NCBI GenBank assembly: GCA_964036665.1
Contig: OZ038526.1
Location: forward strand, 9,920,001-9,984,000
Origin: Gordius sp. MW1
Lineage: Eukaryota > Nematomorpha > Gordioida > Gordea > Gordiidae
Length of the DNA: 64,000 nt
Direction: 5' to 3'
Shown piece by piece: positions 12,342 to 28,841 of this stretch. The position numbers were made by a program, and so were the translations under genes. The notes beneath the pieces are model-generated. The model searched no databases. It was given only the letters and a program-made list of their open reading frames with translations, and was not told the DNA's origin. Every line of letters starts with the position of its first letter. Position 1 is the stretch's first letter.

Positions 12342-12366
12342 TGTAGAGGTTTAAGTCTACTTTATT

Positions 12367-13997
12367 ACTAAATATAGAGTAAGTTTATTATAACCAAAAG
12401 TTAGAAGTCTCGTGTATTATCGTTAAGCATTAGTTTATATATAATTGTATAGAGGTTAATATGAATAACATTGTTAAATCGTAAGGTATTCAAATACCAA
12501 CTTCAATGTCCCTTGTATATTCAAATTATAATGTAGGGTGCGAATGGTGATGTCCAAATAATAAAGGTGCGCCAGTATTCTAATTAGGTAATACTATAGA
12601 CTTGTCTCTTTAACTGTTATTTTAAGAACATTAACTTCCTACCGCCTTATTAGCTAATTTATCATAATTATTAAACATCTATGTAATATACAATCTTAAA
12701 TTGCCAAAATACAACCAACTATCATTGCATTGACGCCGTCATACAAAAGGCGATATACCATTCATAAGTGATGAAATTTTATTAAACATCCACTCATCAT
12801 TTTGTTTATTGTTCTTATGCTACACGCTTCGTGACAATCTAACATATGGATTTGTATTTAATAAAAATGAAATAAATTTGTACGAGATGATTTATAGAGT
12901 GAACGAGAGACGAACGTAAATTGTTATCAACGCAATACGTGCAATTGCTCCATTACAAAGGCCAAAGTCTAAGGAAAAGCGCGTTCTGTGCGTGACCTTA
13001 GTCATCCTTTTCAGAAACCGCGCTCGGTTAGTTAAAGTTCGCCGCTAAATCTAGCTCGTAATTAATGTGAAAAAAAATCTGTGTATGGAAGGCTCAATCC
13101 TTAAAAAAGCATTTACCATATTGCTCATTTTTGACAAATCTCAGTGCGAATTATACAAGAAAGTGTATCTAACTGAATTTTAGAAGGGCCATTCATAAAA
13201 TTCTTAGCGAATAACAAGCAAACATTTTGGTTTAGTGTTTTTATATATAAAGATAAAAACTATATAACCCCTATTAAAACCCTTAATTTAAACAATATAT
13301 GTAAGCTTCTTGATATATCATTAAATGTATCTTTTTCAAGCCTGAGATGAATTCTTACTTTATTTTCAAATTGAAAGAGTTTGTTTATAATATATCAATC
13401 TATTTGCCGTCGTGACAACTCCTGACATGATATCGATTGGTTCAGAATAAACGACAGAATTAGTAATCAGGAAGGATAATGTAGTTTGTCCTGAAATGAC
13501 AAGAACATTACCCACAAATATGATTGATTAAATGCATTAATTAAACACTTATAGGGAAGTTTTAAAATTTATCACGTTCTCACAAAAAATTCCCATTTTT
13601 AATCCAACTGATTAAAATAAAAGGCGAAAATAAGTTTACCGAAAAAAACTATACAAGCTACAATTTGCTGATGCAAAGGAGAGACCATAATTATTGAGAT
13701 GATGCTCATGCCCATGGTTCGTTAACGCGCTATAAATTAGTACGTATAAAGCAACGATTTTTTTGTGATACATATATAATAAAGTTTATACTATTATGTA
13801 ACGTTTCAAAAAGTTCATTTAAACAAAAAGTAAAGTCACACATTTCACTAATAGACCTAGTATCGCACCAATCGACTAGTCAACAACCTGTGTGTTGTTC
13901 ACGTTTAGCCAAATAATAATCCAATGCTAAAACATTTCCGACGACTACTAACGTACAAAGGCGTCCACATATTTATAATAGGCATAATAAAAAGGGA
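12367..13997. other. Non-coding stretch
   Basis: No gene or bounded repeat recognised between the retrocopy and the G-rich tract downstream of calmodulin. Confidence 0.4.
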
Positions 13998-15470
13998 AGG
14001 GGGGGGGGGGGGGGAGGGAGCGTTAATCAAAAAAATCGATATGCCACTTCCTATTTCCTATTATGGAGTCACGCTACCCCAAAGGGAGAGCCCGCCCACC
14101 CAACCATTCTCCTGCCACACTCACATATCACTGCTACATTAGCCGTTTATAGGCAAATTGAATTTAAAACCTCGACCAGCCCTTTTCGTGTCTATGTCGG
14201 GGGTAGGTAGAAAACGAGCCTAAAGCGGGGGGGGGGGGGGGGGAGGGGCGTGAGGATTGGCTTGGGGATAAGGTAAATGAAATTCACCTTGATTAATTCA
14301 TTATCTTGATTTCCCTACGGCCATCAAGTAAATTTAAAAACGGATTCGCCAACATTTTAATTATGGTAAATGTATTACCATTTAAATAGAGCCAGGAGTT
14401 GTTTTAATAGTTTATTATTAAACACGATTTATGAATATAATTTTAATATTCAATATATATATATATATGTGTGTGTGTATGTATATAAATGATATATTTA
14501 TAAAGGTACGTATGCATGTTTATGTACTTGAAAACATTTAATGTCGTTAAACAGTTCGAGAGAAAGAAAATAGGGCTGGGCTAAAGAGCAGGAAATAAAT
14601 AAAGGGGTGGGGGAGGGTGGACGAGTTTTTGCTTGTTAGGATTAAAGACTGGAGTGGTATAACTTTTGCAAAGGTTAGGTTGTACCTTAAATAGAGATGA
14701 GTGACAAGGAATAAGCGGCGGATAGGAATTTACATTATTTACACAGGTTAAACATGTATTTATAACATGATGCGGTGTACTGCAAAGTAAAATAAAAGTG
14801 GAAAGGGACGGGGGGGGGGACGAGAAAAGGATTCATACTTTATAACATTCGTTGCTGGTTTGGAAAGAGAAAAACATATTTTTGTACACGTAAAGAAGGG
14901 GGATGAGAGGAGAGCGTAAAATAGCGTAACAAAATTCACTGGGTAAATTTTGGTTGATTAACTTAATCGAACAACACATAAAAAACGGTAGGGGAGAGGG
15001 GAAAGATGATTAAATGGTGCATACCAAATTTTGGCGGTTAATGATAAACTATGAACAAACTTGACAATATAAAGCATGAGCCTGGCACAGGTGCTGACCA
15101 TTATACCAAGTTATCTCCACTGTTTGAAATGAGGTCAATATAGCGGGAATTATGTGTGATGGGGTAGAGGGTGGTACGTATCACGAAGAATGTGTAAGCA
15201 TGCGTAGCCTAGAATATCCACGCAGAAAACCTACTCCCTCACTTTCGGTTCTGGGAATAAATGCTGATATGATCGTAAAATGATGGCATCAACCTAAACG
15301 AATAAATCCAGTTCGGGCATAGGAATTGAGGATGTGTGCCAAGAGACAACTAGGAATCTGGTCAAACACGAAGGCGGTAACTAATAGTGTTGGTGGTGCC
15401 AAGGAACGACAGATAGACGCACTAATAACGGCAACGGAGGGAGTTGTGGCTTACACGGGGGGGGGGGGAT
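13998..15470 (+). repeat. G-rich strand-asymmetric tract with G-runs
   Basis: The plus strand carries runs of 9 to 18 G residues around 13998-14014, 14227-14244, 14811-14819 and 15460-15469, with purine-rich DNA (GGGAGGGG, GGGGTGGGGGAGGG) between. This is downstream of the calmodulin stop, so its transcript would be C/U-rich here. A TTTATT (AATAAA on the minus strand) at 14411-14416 could be a calmodulin poly(A) signal. No coding frame is supported. Confidence 0.5.
14451..14488. repeat. AT/GT microsatellite
   Basis: Alternating AT dinucleotides pass directly into GT dinucleotides and then TATGTATATA, a simple-sequence repeat with Z-DNA-prone character. Confidence 0.7.
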
Positions 15471-15618
15471 GGGTCAAAAAGGGCCGGGAAAAATGAAATG
15501 TAAAATTAGGAGCGATAGTTGTTTAACGGAAAAAAGAGGGAGGAAATCGGTTATGTAGGTGAAGGTAAGTCAAATTTGTTGTCTGTGAGCGGCGGATCGG
15601 AATGGAAATGGCCTTCGT

Positions 15619-19015
<3,397 letters not shown>

Positions 19016-19057
19016 CTAAAAATAAATTAGAGGCATAATATATTTTTAATTTACCAT

Positions 19058-22000
19058 TTAGTAAATTGATATACGTTGTGATTTACACAAAAGAATTTAG
19101 AAGTAAAGCATGAAAAATTTAATTTTAAGATAAGACAGTTAAATTGAAAAATGTCGAAATATGGTTGGATAAAATTGATTTTTTGTCTATTAAGGTAAGA
19201 GATTTGGTAATTGGTATAAAATGTTTGTTTCCGCGTAGTAATATCAATGCTCTAAAATCATGTGGTTAAAAATCAATAAGGGGTGTATATAATTGAGTAT
19301 ATTAAAATTTATAAGTTTTAAAATATTATTAATAAACAGTAAAGCATTAATTAAATATTTCAGAGGAAAATGTTATTATAAAATATTTGTCTCAAGCGTT
19401 GCAACATAATATCGACTCTAAAACAACATCACATAAGTGTTAATCCGATTTTATATATAATTGGATAAAGATTTTAATTTAAATGGTATTAAAGAAAAAA
19501 AATAATTTAAAGGAGTCATGCAATGTATGATCTTTTTATGCAAGATTTAGAGAATGGCGATCACAAGATTTAGTCATAATAAAAGTAAAGATACCAATTA
19601 GTGCTGTCCAAGCAACCATTACATCAAATACGGGCTACAACAGAATCTTCTTTTTGGAATATGGTTTGAAACGTTCCTAAAAAACCTTATATATTTATGA
19701 GCTGCATAAGGTGTGTTACATAGTTTTTTTCTTCAAGACAAGATGTACAATTAGTGGGGATGTTTGTAACGATATCCATATAAGCCTAGATTTAAAAAAA
19801 CATTGAAAATCCCGACGGAGTTACAAGTACAAGCTATATCTTAGATGTTTAGTTAACTGTTATGGGTAATACCCACCTTTTATGGTTAGGGAAAAATTTA
19901 GACAATCAATGGGAATTGATTTTTGCGATTATTAAATACATATATACATCTTCAAAAGTATACTAACCCGCATCCTTAGCTAGCACGTTTCAGCCAGACG
20001 TTAATCAACCTCAAATAGACCCCTAGCTGTTACCCCTAACCTGAAGGAACAAAAGCCCATTAATATATGACCTAAGAATGAATAATTTTTATCAGCCTAT
20101 TGATAATTGCATCTTTGGCTTTACTCATGGTCAAGTTGGATTGATAAATACTCTGTCTCTGTTATAGAATATATTTTAATATAAAAATTTGGGCAAATAT
20201 ATAGAGACACCCCCTGTTTAAAGGTCATATTGCTACCTTGAGTGTCTAATTAAATTGTAAATACACTAACATTTGATAAATAAACTTTTAGAGCCGTTTG
20301 CTGCCAAACGGACGAGAAATGGTCGTGCGGTATAAAATAAACAGCATGTAGTTATCATATTTATATAATTAATGAGATGCATTATCTACAAATAGTAATT
20401 TCCAATAAATAGTTTTTAAAAAAATTCAAGAAATAATATTATGATTATGAATGGGTTATATCTTTGCTAAGAGTTTTAAACTAAAGCAGTAATATTCTAA
20501 AGTTTCATAATATAAATTAACTGCTTCTCTTGTTTATAAGAGTCAAAGTGTCTAGGGCGCTACCGAAAAAATTGGCCCGACCTGCTTTCCGTTACATCAA
20601 TACTTTAATTAGTGACCATAGAAAGTTTTTTATAACTTATAGATATGTTAAGTATGAGGATGAATAGAAAAAAATGTAATACATTCATACACACATATTA
20701 CATACATAAAATAAAAAGTCTAATACTAAAAAAAAGGTGGAAAGGATAAAGAATGTTATTGCAGCTCCACGTGGGCATCCCTTTTTTGCATAATATCCAT
20801 GCGATTTTGTTCTGCGTTCTGCCTTTCCCTGGGATGTTGACTGCCCGTGCTTAGCTTAAAATGTCTTTCCTCCTAAATTATGTTCAAGATTTAAGTTACG
20901 GTGGACCGTTTGACAGCCACATTTAGTCGTGGGACAGAGGACCCAGCCCCGCCTCTTCCTATCCTGACGGACCCCGTGGTGGTTGCGAGGGGTGAAGGTC
21001 GTCCGTGAAGGTGGGGGGGATGCCTTGAGAGTTGGGAACTGGTATTAGCTTTCTTAGTAATGGCGTGAGATCCTTCGGCATCTTAAGCGTATAATTTGAT
21101 TTATTCAGTTAGAACTACGTGCTCTCAACTTTTTATCTGTTTGATATAAGGAACTTACCCCTCCTCCCGCTAACAGATTCAAAATGGCGACACAATTATA
21201 AGATAACCGACTGTTACCCTTCAGCATAAATATGACTTCAAAAATGCTCATTTCTGTTAGCTAATATATCCTCCTTATATGCTGATGGTGGGGCTCCCTT
21301 ATCATAATTATTGGTTCTCTATCATTGTTTTGTTTGAGACTAATAAGGCCTTTGGCAAGTTTAGACATGATATTTTTTTCCATTAAACGGGTTTTCATTG
21401 TTGTCCGGGGTTTGGAATATACGTGCACCAGGTGACAAAGGACCCAAATACGTTCAACTAGAGGGTAGCCCGATGCTATAGCTATTGCTTACAAGGAAAT
21501 ATTGAAATCTTTGATAAAAAGGAAAACAAAATATCCGAAGAGACAATCACGGACCATCGCTATCTGCCCCTGATCATAGGGCCAAATGGGGAGATGATTA
21601 AGCAATTGCGCGCTTTAACGATCTAGTCATATCCATACCAAGAAGGACCCTAATTCCAATACTCCCAGGTAAAGAGGGTAAAAAGAACCGAACCCAGACC
21701 TCGCCCAGCTCCCCTCAGACCGGGCTCATGTTGCGCGGAGCCAAAAATGAAGTGATGGCTGCAAGAGATACCTGGAAGAGATGAAAATCATATGCTCAGT
21801 TTATCATTGGGGATTTTGCATTGTCATATTAATTTGCCAAATTGTACGCGGCTTCGCCGAATAGGTACAGGCGTTTCTTGCGCGACTCCCATCCTTTCAT
21901 TGAATTCAGACCACCGATCCGTCTAATCGCTCCGTTGACGCTGTTGCAATTGGAGTAGGAGCGCAGAGCGTCAGCGTCAGAGCTAACGTTAGAGCGTCTT

Positions 22001-22640
22001 CGAAGCGCTTAAAAACACCTTCCCCGACACTCTGATAGAAATAATAATGTCTGTGACCTAACCACGGGCTCCCCAATACTGTCCGCGCCCGAAAAGTGGC
22101 TATGGTCAAGAAATGCGAAGAATTCGGAACTCAGGTTCGATTCCCGTTACCCAGAGACGCCGACCCCGATATTATTATCGTTGGATCCATAGCGGCGTCG
22201 AAAAGGCCAAAAATCTGATTTAACAATCCCACATACTTTAACTTGCGCGTTAGGATACCGAAATATTTTCGGCTGATATTGGGCGCTAAAAGAGCCCGCA
22301 TAGAATAAGTTTATTTACCATGGGACACGGCGATATCATATTCGTTAAAAACTTGGCCCGTTACTTTGTCCCCACTGAGATAGTAGATTTGAATAAACTA
22401 CGGATGTTAAGCCAAGTTGGAAGCCTTCGCTTATAATGTTGAAACTTTAAAAGCTCTGAACAGTAGAAACGTTAGGTATTTTTCAACAAATCTCATTCAT
22501 AGTTTGATAAAACGCAGAGTTAAATTGGAAAGAGGTACGAGTTAATATAACAGTCCCCTGGATTAATCAAAATACCACTATCTCTTTTTAAAGGTAAAAA
22601 TTCTAGATATTGACATGTATGATGCACCCTTCGAAATTAT
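19058..22640. other. Upstream of calmodulin; no gene recognised
   Basis: This may include the calmodulin 5' exon and promoter. Two ATG|GTAAAT candidates exist (19055-19057, 22319-22321). The part from about 20750 to 22300 is less AT-rich than its surroundings but shows no exon or repeat end I can name. Confidence 0.4.
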
Positions 22641-22675
22641 AAAATGCCTTACAGGTAATGATGGGGACAATTTAA

Positions 22676-22735
22676 GAAAAATCTCGTCATGTCTCGAAAA
22701 ACCAAAGAGGATACGAGATTTAATTAGCGAGATCT
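22676..22735. repeat. CGAGACGAG-family repeat fragment
   Basis: Contains AAATCTCGTCATGTCTCG, ATACGAGATTT and GCGAGATCTCGAC, the hallmark strings of the repeat family seen at 23965, 28588, 43083 and 45180. Confidence 0.5.
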
Positions 22736-23332
22736 CGACTTTAAATATGGCCATCATAATCATAACATAGCAAATATTTTTTATTTTGTGATTTACATTA
22801 TGAATACATGTAAATTTATAAATGGAATATTTTGTATTAGGTAATCTACACACCCAAGTAGCTGTTAATAATTTTAACTTGCTGAATAAAATATATGTAA
22901 GGGCATGCAAATAATTTTTAAATATTTTTATTGCACATTTATATCAGACTTTAAAAGAGTCCTGATTAAGTAGTATCCTGAAGCATCTTCAAATTTTGCA
23001 ACATTTGCATCATCCAGATTTAAATATATTTTGAAAAGGTGGTTTAATCAATCAAAATAATTATATATAATTACAATGGCTAAAGTTTTTTTAACACCCC
23101 AGCGACCTCTCTGCATGACGAAGGATTGCCTTCAAAAGTATTAGATTAAATCATGAGTCTACCAGGAGTTTGTTATGCTTGAACTCATCGTGCACTTAAG
23201 AATTATCAAGTTATAAATCACTTATGCATTTCCTTTGCCATTTACATTACCTTCCCCATTATTAATTTTATGTTGGCAGGTGGTAAATTTTCTTTGCGAT
23301 TTTGCGCTACAACAAAATATATGAGTATAAGT

Positions 23333-23496
23333 CATGGGCCTAACCAGGATTGGATGTAGAGAGGGCAATAATGATTTAGGTAAGAATAAAATGATAATTT
23401 TTAGTAATTTTAGCCATAATTATATTAAATTTTGAAGAAATTTTGGATTTAGAGGGGGGCAGCCGCCCCTCCCTCCCACCCCTTGCCTAAGCCCAT
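23333..23496. mobile_element. CATGGGCGTAGCC-family MITE
   Basis: Begins CATGGGCCTAACCAGG and ends CTTGCCTAAGCCCAT, with an internal GGGGGGCAGCCGCCCC. The flanking 8-mers GTATAAGT (23325-23332) and GCATAAGT (23497-23504) agree at 7 of 8 positions. Confidence 0.72.
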
Positions 23497-23504
23497 GCAT
23501 AAGT

Positions 23505-24439
23505 TTATTCATAAAATATTTTATGGCTAAACTATTTTAAAAATGGACCAAGTAGATATTTAGGGCATAATATGAGATCCTACATTATAATCGAATGTAA
23601 AATTTGTTAACAAATTATTTGTATTGTAAAGCTCAAAGTTCTTATGTCCCTATTCTATGTGTGCAACTAATTACTTGTACCTTTCAGGTTTCTATAACAA
23701 TAAACATGCAATATATTCTTTACGAACAAACTGATGACTGTTATAGGACTAGAATTCTTGTCTCAAATTTTTATGTTTATGTTTTTGACAATGCTAACTA
23801 AGGATCCCAGCTAGTTCAAACATGTAAATGACATGTTTATAAAGGTTTTTAGATAAAAAAAGGTTGGCCATTTTAATTTATTCAAAATTTATTTTTCATT
23901 TATATTATAATTCAAATATTTTAGAGGAAAAGTAAGAGAGTATAATTTTTTTAAGGTAGAGACATGTCGAAATTTCTCGTCGAGACGAGCCTGAGATTTC
24001 TAGGCACAATAATGAGAAGAGATTTTCTTTCGAGACCGAGACGAATTTGAAACACAACTTTATAAATTCCATTTTCGAAAATATCTAAATTCTTACTAAA
24101 GTAGCTTCGTATTCCATCTAGAACCCTGTAAAATAATGGATCTTAGGCCCTAGCCCCAAATTTTTATTTTTAGTTTGTTCAAGCCCCATTCAAGCCTAAT
24201 TTTTTTAAAATACTAGCCAGAACTCGGTTTTATATTTACTTAAATTTTGGACAAATTTTACAGTTAGAATTTATTTTACCACATAAATCTGTTGTAACTT
24301 ATTGCTATTGAATTTTAATTTTAAACAAGAATTTTTGCATGTTAAAATCCAATTTATCTTGGTACAGTAATAATGTATATTTTTAACATCAATATTTAAT
24401 TTAATAATAATAAATTACGTAATGGTTTTACTATTCACG
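23505..24439. other. Non-coding stretch with CGAGACGAG fragment
   Basis: At about 23965-24060 there are TCTCGTCGAGACGAG and TTTCGAGACCGAGACGA motifs of the CGAGACGAG repeat family. Otherwise no gene is recognised. Confidence 0.45.
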
Positions 24440-26660
24440 ATTGTCTCAAGTCCGTGTGCAGAACGTGGAGGGTTGGCGTTAGATGGGAAACGGACTCTAA
24501 AAACCCTCTCCAAAACCATGATAGTTTCAAATAAAATTTACAACAGGAAGCTAGGGCATTCTCCACAAATGACGTGCACAGCATAACCCGCCCATGCTTG
24601 AAATATACATCAGATTCGCAACGAAGGCGGTTAAGGAATTGATTTTTGGATGGAATGAGGGTACGTTGGCTGGATCGAGCATCGAGGTCGCACAAATGCT
24701 AAAAAAAGGTACATATCGTCTGCCTACAAGAGACCAGGTGGAATGAGACCAAACTCGTGCGTTAGGATAGGACTAAAAGATTATCTAATGGGTCACTAAA
24801 TCGTAGAAACAAAACCGTTATCAATGTAAGCGCATCGTTAAGGTGGTAGAAGTCAAGCGTTGTTCTGATAGATTAATGTGGGTGAAGATTGTAGATAGGG
24901 TGCCTCCTAACAGCTATGTAAATTCTTCCCAGGTATGGCATCAGATAAAGACATGTTTTTCGACTCATTGGAAGAGGAAATACCAGGAATAGATAGGGAA
25001 GAAAAGCTAGTTATTGGGGCGGACTTCAACGCCCACGTAGGCAAATATCGCTTTGGGTATAAACAAAATCATGGAGGCTATGTACATGGCCTGAAGAACA
25101 GGAAAGGGGAACCTCTCCAAATATCCCAAGCATAGGACATGGCGATTGTTAACACGTATTTTCAAAAACGCGAAGATCATGTTATGATTTATTGAAGTGG
25201 GAAGCATTTTAGTCTAATTGACTATCTTTTAAACGTAAAGATTTATGGAATATCAAAGATCGCAAAGTAATATCGGGAGAAGAAATTGTCAGGCAAAATC
25301 ATCAACTTGTTAAAGTATTTTCGGAAGGAAAAATGGTTTATGATTCGATACGAAAGGCTAAAGGATACGTCGACGAACGATGAATACCATTGGAAAGCCT
25401 CCACCTTGGGTGCTAGGAAGTTGGAAAATGAAATAGACGATGTTTGGGAGAAGCTAACTGCGGACCTAAAAAAATGGCGATTGGCTCTAGTATAGACCAA
25501 AGGAGGCATAGCTATGATTAGGAAAAATGGTGGTAAGATCGATTGGTTAGAAATTTTATCAAAAGAAAAAAAATTCTCTATATAAGATAGAAAAAAGTCG
25601 GAGGATTATAAAGAATATTGGGAAGCAAACCAAGCCGCGATGAGGGCCGTTGCAATAGCGAAGAAGCAGCGTACACCGAGATGGCAAACAAATTGGAAAT
25701 ATGGGTACGACAGTCTTATGTAAGGCCAATATACGGGAAAAGAAAAGTCGCAATGTCAGAGTCCTTAAGATAGTCAAAAACGAGAAGGACGTGATGTAAA
25801 GGGGAAGGGATATTCAAGGAGCCTATGAATATTACAAATGATAAATATTTTTTCCCTTGACCCAAACAGAAGTATGGTTGTACTTTTGCAGGACGATGAA
25901 GTTTAGGACACAAATAAATAAAGCAAAAAGGAGAAAGGAATGGCTCAGATAAAATTCCAATTGAAGCATGTGTCGGATGCCGAGAAGAAGGAGTCACCTT
26001 TATGACAAATTTCATTAACAGGATATTAGTAGAAGTGCGCATAAACCTAAGGATTGAATTTTGAAGGGGGCAAAATGATTTAGGGTGGGGAAAAATGATA
26101 TTTTTGGAATTTTAACCATAATTTTATTTAATTGAAAAAAATTGGGTTTTGAGGGGGGATTCCGCCCCTTCCTGCCACCCCCTGGCTACACCCATGTAAG
26201 AGCGAACTCCTATCAATGGAGCAAGCACGATTATACCCTTCTCCAAAGGCTAAGGACACTTGCACTAGTGTGGCCATTGAGAAATTAAGCTAACTTACCA
26301 CACCTTAAAACTTATGGAACGATCTTAGTAACTAAGCTATATAAAAAATGTCGGCTAGCTTGGATTTGTGTCCGGCAAATCCACAATCGACCCTATCTTC
26401 GCACCAAGACTAATGATGGATAATATGTGTTGTCTAAACCATTTTAACTATTCCTAAAATTCTAAACAAAAATTTTCGAAATCTGCGCTTACGAAAGCCT
26501 TTGCATTGTCTGGCACAATGACATTCGGAAATCTGTCTACAAGCCTTTTAATACCCCTTTTTATTCATGATTTACAGTGGGGGATTCCTTCGATTAAATT
26601 CATAGTCCATGATTAGTGTATCAGATCAGAGGGCAAAGGCAGAAATGGTCACGATATAGC
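24440..26660 (+). pseudogene. Decayed RTE-clade LINE (endonuclease and start of RT)
   Basis: Fragments in several frames align in order with the intact-looking LINE at 38792. They include a QETRW-like endonuclease motif near 24730 and an apurinic endonuclease block at 24935-25135 (LVIGADFNAHVGK, NHGG). A basic linker follows, then the beginning of reverse transcriptase near 26360 (GKSTIDPIF). Stops and frameshifts are frequent. A MITE at 26040-26196 interrupts it. Confidence 0.7.
26040..26196. mobile_element. CATGGGCGTAGCC-family MITE within LINE relic
   Basis: The left end is decayed (CATAAACCTAAGGATTG); the right end is CTGGCTACACCCATG. Internal AGGGGGCAAAATGATTTAGG is typical of the family. 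The flanking 8-mers GAAGTGCG and TAAGAGCG agree at 6 of 8 positions. Confidence 0.65.
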
Positions 26661-27110
26661 AGGCAAAAATTGCATTAACTTTGGCTAAAATTTTTTAAAA
26701 TAATTTTTTTTCCTGCTAGAAAGTGGATAATGTAAGTAAGACTCAAGGGCGATGTTATCGAATGTATAGACTATATGGCTTGAACCTCGTTAGCTCCACC
26801 GCGTCAACCTCTAAATAAAGGGGGAGGTGTTTTATCTGGAGATTTGAGTTTTTCCAGGATTCAAGCGTGTTGTATCAGGAGTTTATTTCTGGTCCGGATA
26901 CTTCACGTGTGTGTTTTTTTATATTATTAAGCAATTAAAAAAGATCGCATTGAAGAAGGTACGAAGAAATCGATTACCAGACACATTTCGTTTGATTTAT
27001 ACCCCTTCCACCCCACCCTCTTCTCCTAATCCAGATCATTATAATTATTATTATTGCGGAATGATATAATCTTATATCAAACGATATGAACATTGTATCT
27101 TAAATAACAT
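26661..27110. other. Non-coding stretch
   Basis: Possibly further LINE decay at its left edge; no frame or repeat end is supported. Confidence 0.35.
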
Positions 27111-27233
27111 TATGGGCGTTCCCCCTAAATCTAAAAAAATCTTAAAAGTTTTATCTAATAGCCAAATTAATTACTTTAGTCCTCTCTCAATTAATAATGC
27201 CCCCCTCTAATATCAATCCTGGTTACGCCAATG
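27111..27233. mobile_element. CATGGGCGTAGCC-family MITE, reverse orientation
   Basis: Left TATGGGCGTTCCCCC and right TCCTGGTTACGCCAATG frame AT-rich DNA with a CCCCCCTCTAAT block. The ends are decayed and no clear target duplication is seen. Confidence 0.5.
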
Positions 27234-27287
27234 TTTATATTATACCTTATCTTTCATTAAAAAATCCGCATTGACTGGGGATAGAAG

Positions 27288-27422
27288 CCTGCAAAATCAA
27301 TTTTTCTGAGGCCCGGCGCCCGAAATTTAAAATTAAAAAAATCAGGCACGGCCCGAGCCCGAACTTTGGTATTCTTAAAAACAAGGCTTAGCTCGGCCCG
27401 AATCAGGCCCGAATTTTTTTTT
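27288..27422. mobile_element. hAT end fragment (GGCCCGG type)
   Basis: CCTGCAAAATCAATTTTTCTGAGG followed by GCCCGG and GGCCCGA repeats is the inverse of the right end of the hAT element at 36191-37831. Only one end is present; the fragment abuts the 3' end of the LINE at 27425. Confidence 0.55.
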
Positions 27423-27424
27423 CC

Positions 27425-28579
27425 CTATAGCTCTTTATCACACATAGTGGTCAGCTCCTTCAAGTAAATTCTCCATGTATTCCTGCACTTACACCAGTTT
27501 CGCTTTAGCTCGTACCTTCTCAAGCCCATATCTATTTAATGTTTCCATATCAGTTTAGGCCTCCCTCTCTTTCGCTTACATTCGACTTCCACTTTCTTTA
27601 TACGATTTGCCAGGTGACTCCCTCCCGTCTCTCCAAATGGCCATACCATCCCAATCATCTTACCACCAACTTTCTCTGAATCGAAACTACATTTAGTTTT
27701 ATCTTGTTTCTTGATTCCTTATATGTCCTTTTTGCTTATTCCCAAGATCCATCTTAACATTCGCATCTCCATTGTAGCCAAGCTTTGCTCCCCTTTTGCC
27801 TCAATTGCCCAAGTTTTCGCTCCATACAATACCGTGGGTACACTAATGGTGTATTATAACCGTCCTTTCAATTTTAGTGGTTTGTGTTTGTCACATAGTA
27901 CACCAACACCACTCAACTCCCTATATTTAACCAGCCTGCGTCTATTTTTGCCTTGATTTCGCTTCCACACCCCCATCACATTCTACCCTAGAACCAAGAT
28001 ATTTGAATTGCTTCCTACTGCTTAAACACCAGTCATCGATTTGCAGGTGTGTTTCTTTGTATACATTACCTTACTCCAAGCATACACATTCAGTTTTATC
28101 TCGTTTGACCCTAAGGCCTTTGCTTTCAATTCGCTCCATCCACACTTTTAACTGCTCTGCTAATTCCACATTTGAGCCTGCGCATAGCACTATATTATCC
28201 ACAAAGAGCATTGCCCGAGGTGATTCGCGTTTCAGGTCCTTAGTTAATAAATCCATTATTGTTATGAAGAGCAATAGACTTAGTGCCGATCCTTGATGCA
28301 CACCGACATTTAGACTGAATCCTTTTGATGTACCAGTGGATGTCCAAACTTTGGTATTTGCATTTTTACACATATACTTTATTAACATTATATAAGCGTC
28401 GGGTACACCGTTGGAACTCAGGTTATCCCATATCAACTGCCTGGGCACTTTATCGGAAGCTTTCTCAATATCAATGAAACACATATGAAGATCCTTTTGT
28501 TTTTCCTTATATAATTCCCTAAGCCGCCTAAGACCATATATTGCATCTGAGGTTGATTTTCCAGGCATGTACCCAAATT
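27425..28579 (-). pseudogene. RTE-clade LINE, 3' half (reverse transcriptase and C-terminus)
   Basis: The main frame at 28071-28568 encodes reverse transcriptase: FIDIEKASDKVPR, VGVHQGSALS, then MLFVDNIVL where the catalytic box is normally FADD. The second catalytic Asp position reads Asn here, so this copy is probably dead. Downstream pieces (about 27430-28060) match the C-terminal MRMLRW region in broken frames. The upstream half lies at 43213-44950. The two halves are separated by the insertion 28588-43204, and removing it with one 8-bp duplication restores the frame at the junction. Confidence 0.8.
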
Positions 28580-28841
28580 GTCGTTCATAGTGATGCAGAA
28601 AAACCGAGAAAAATTCGGTCTCTTCTCGTCTTGAAAAACCGAGACCAGACGAGACGAGAACTTGAAAAACTGACCCGAGATCAAGACGAAAATTTTGATG
28701 TCGAGACGAGACGATACGAGATTTTTTTGGCGAGATTTCGGCTTTTAATAACCACTAGATTTTAATAAATTATTGTGTAATTCAATTTGCATCAATATGA
28801 TTGGTATATATTTGATATTAAGAATATACCTGTGTAATAAA

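Noticed and set aside
24435..24695. 86-codon minus-strand open frame
   Set aside because: Antisense of the decayed LINE on the plus strand; no independent support.
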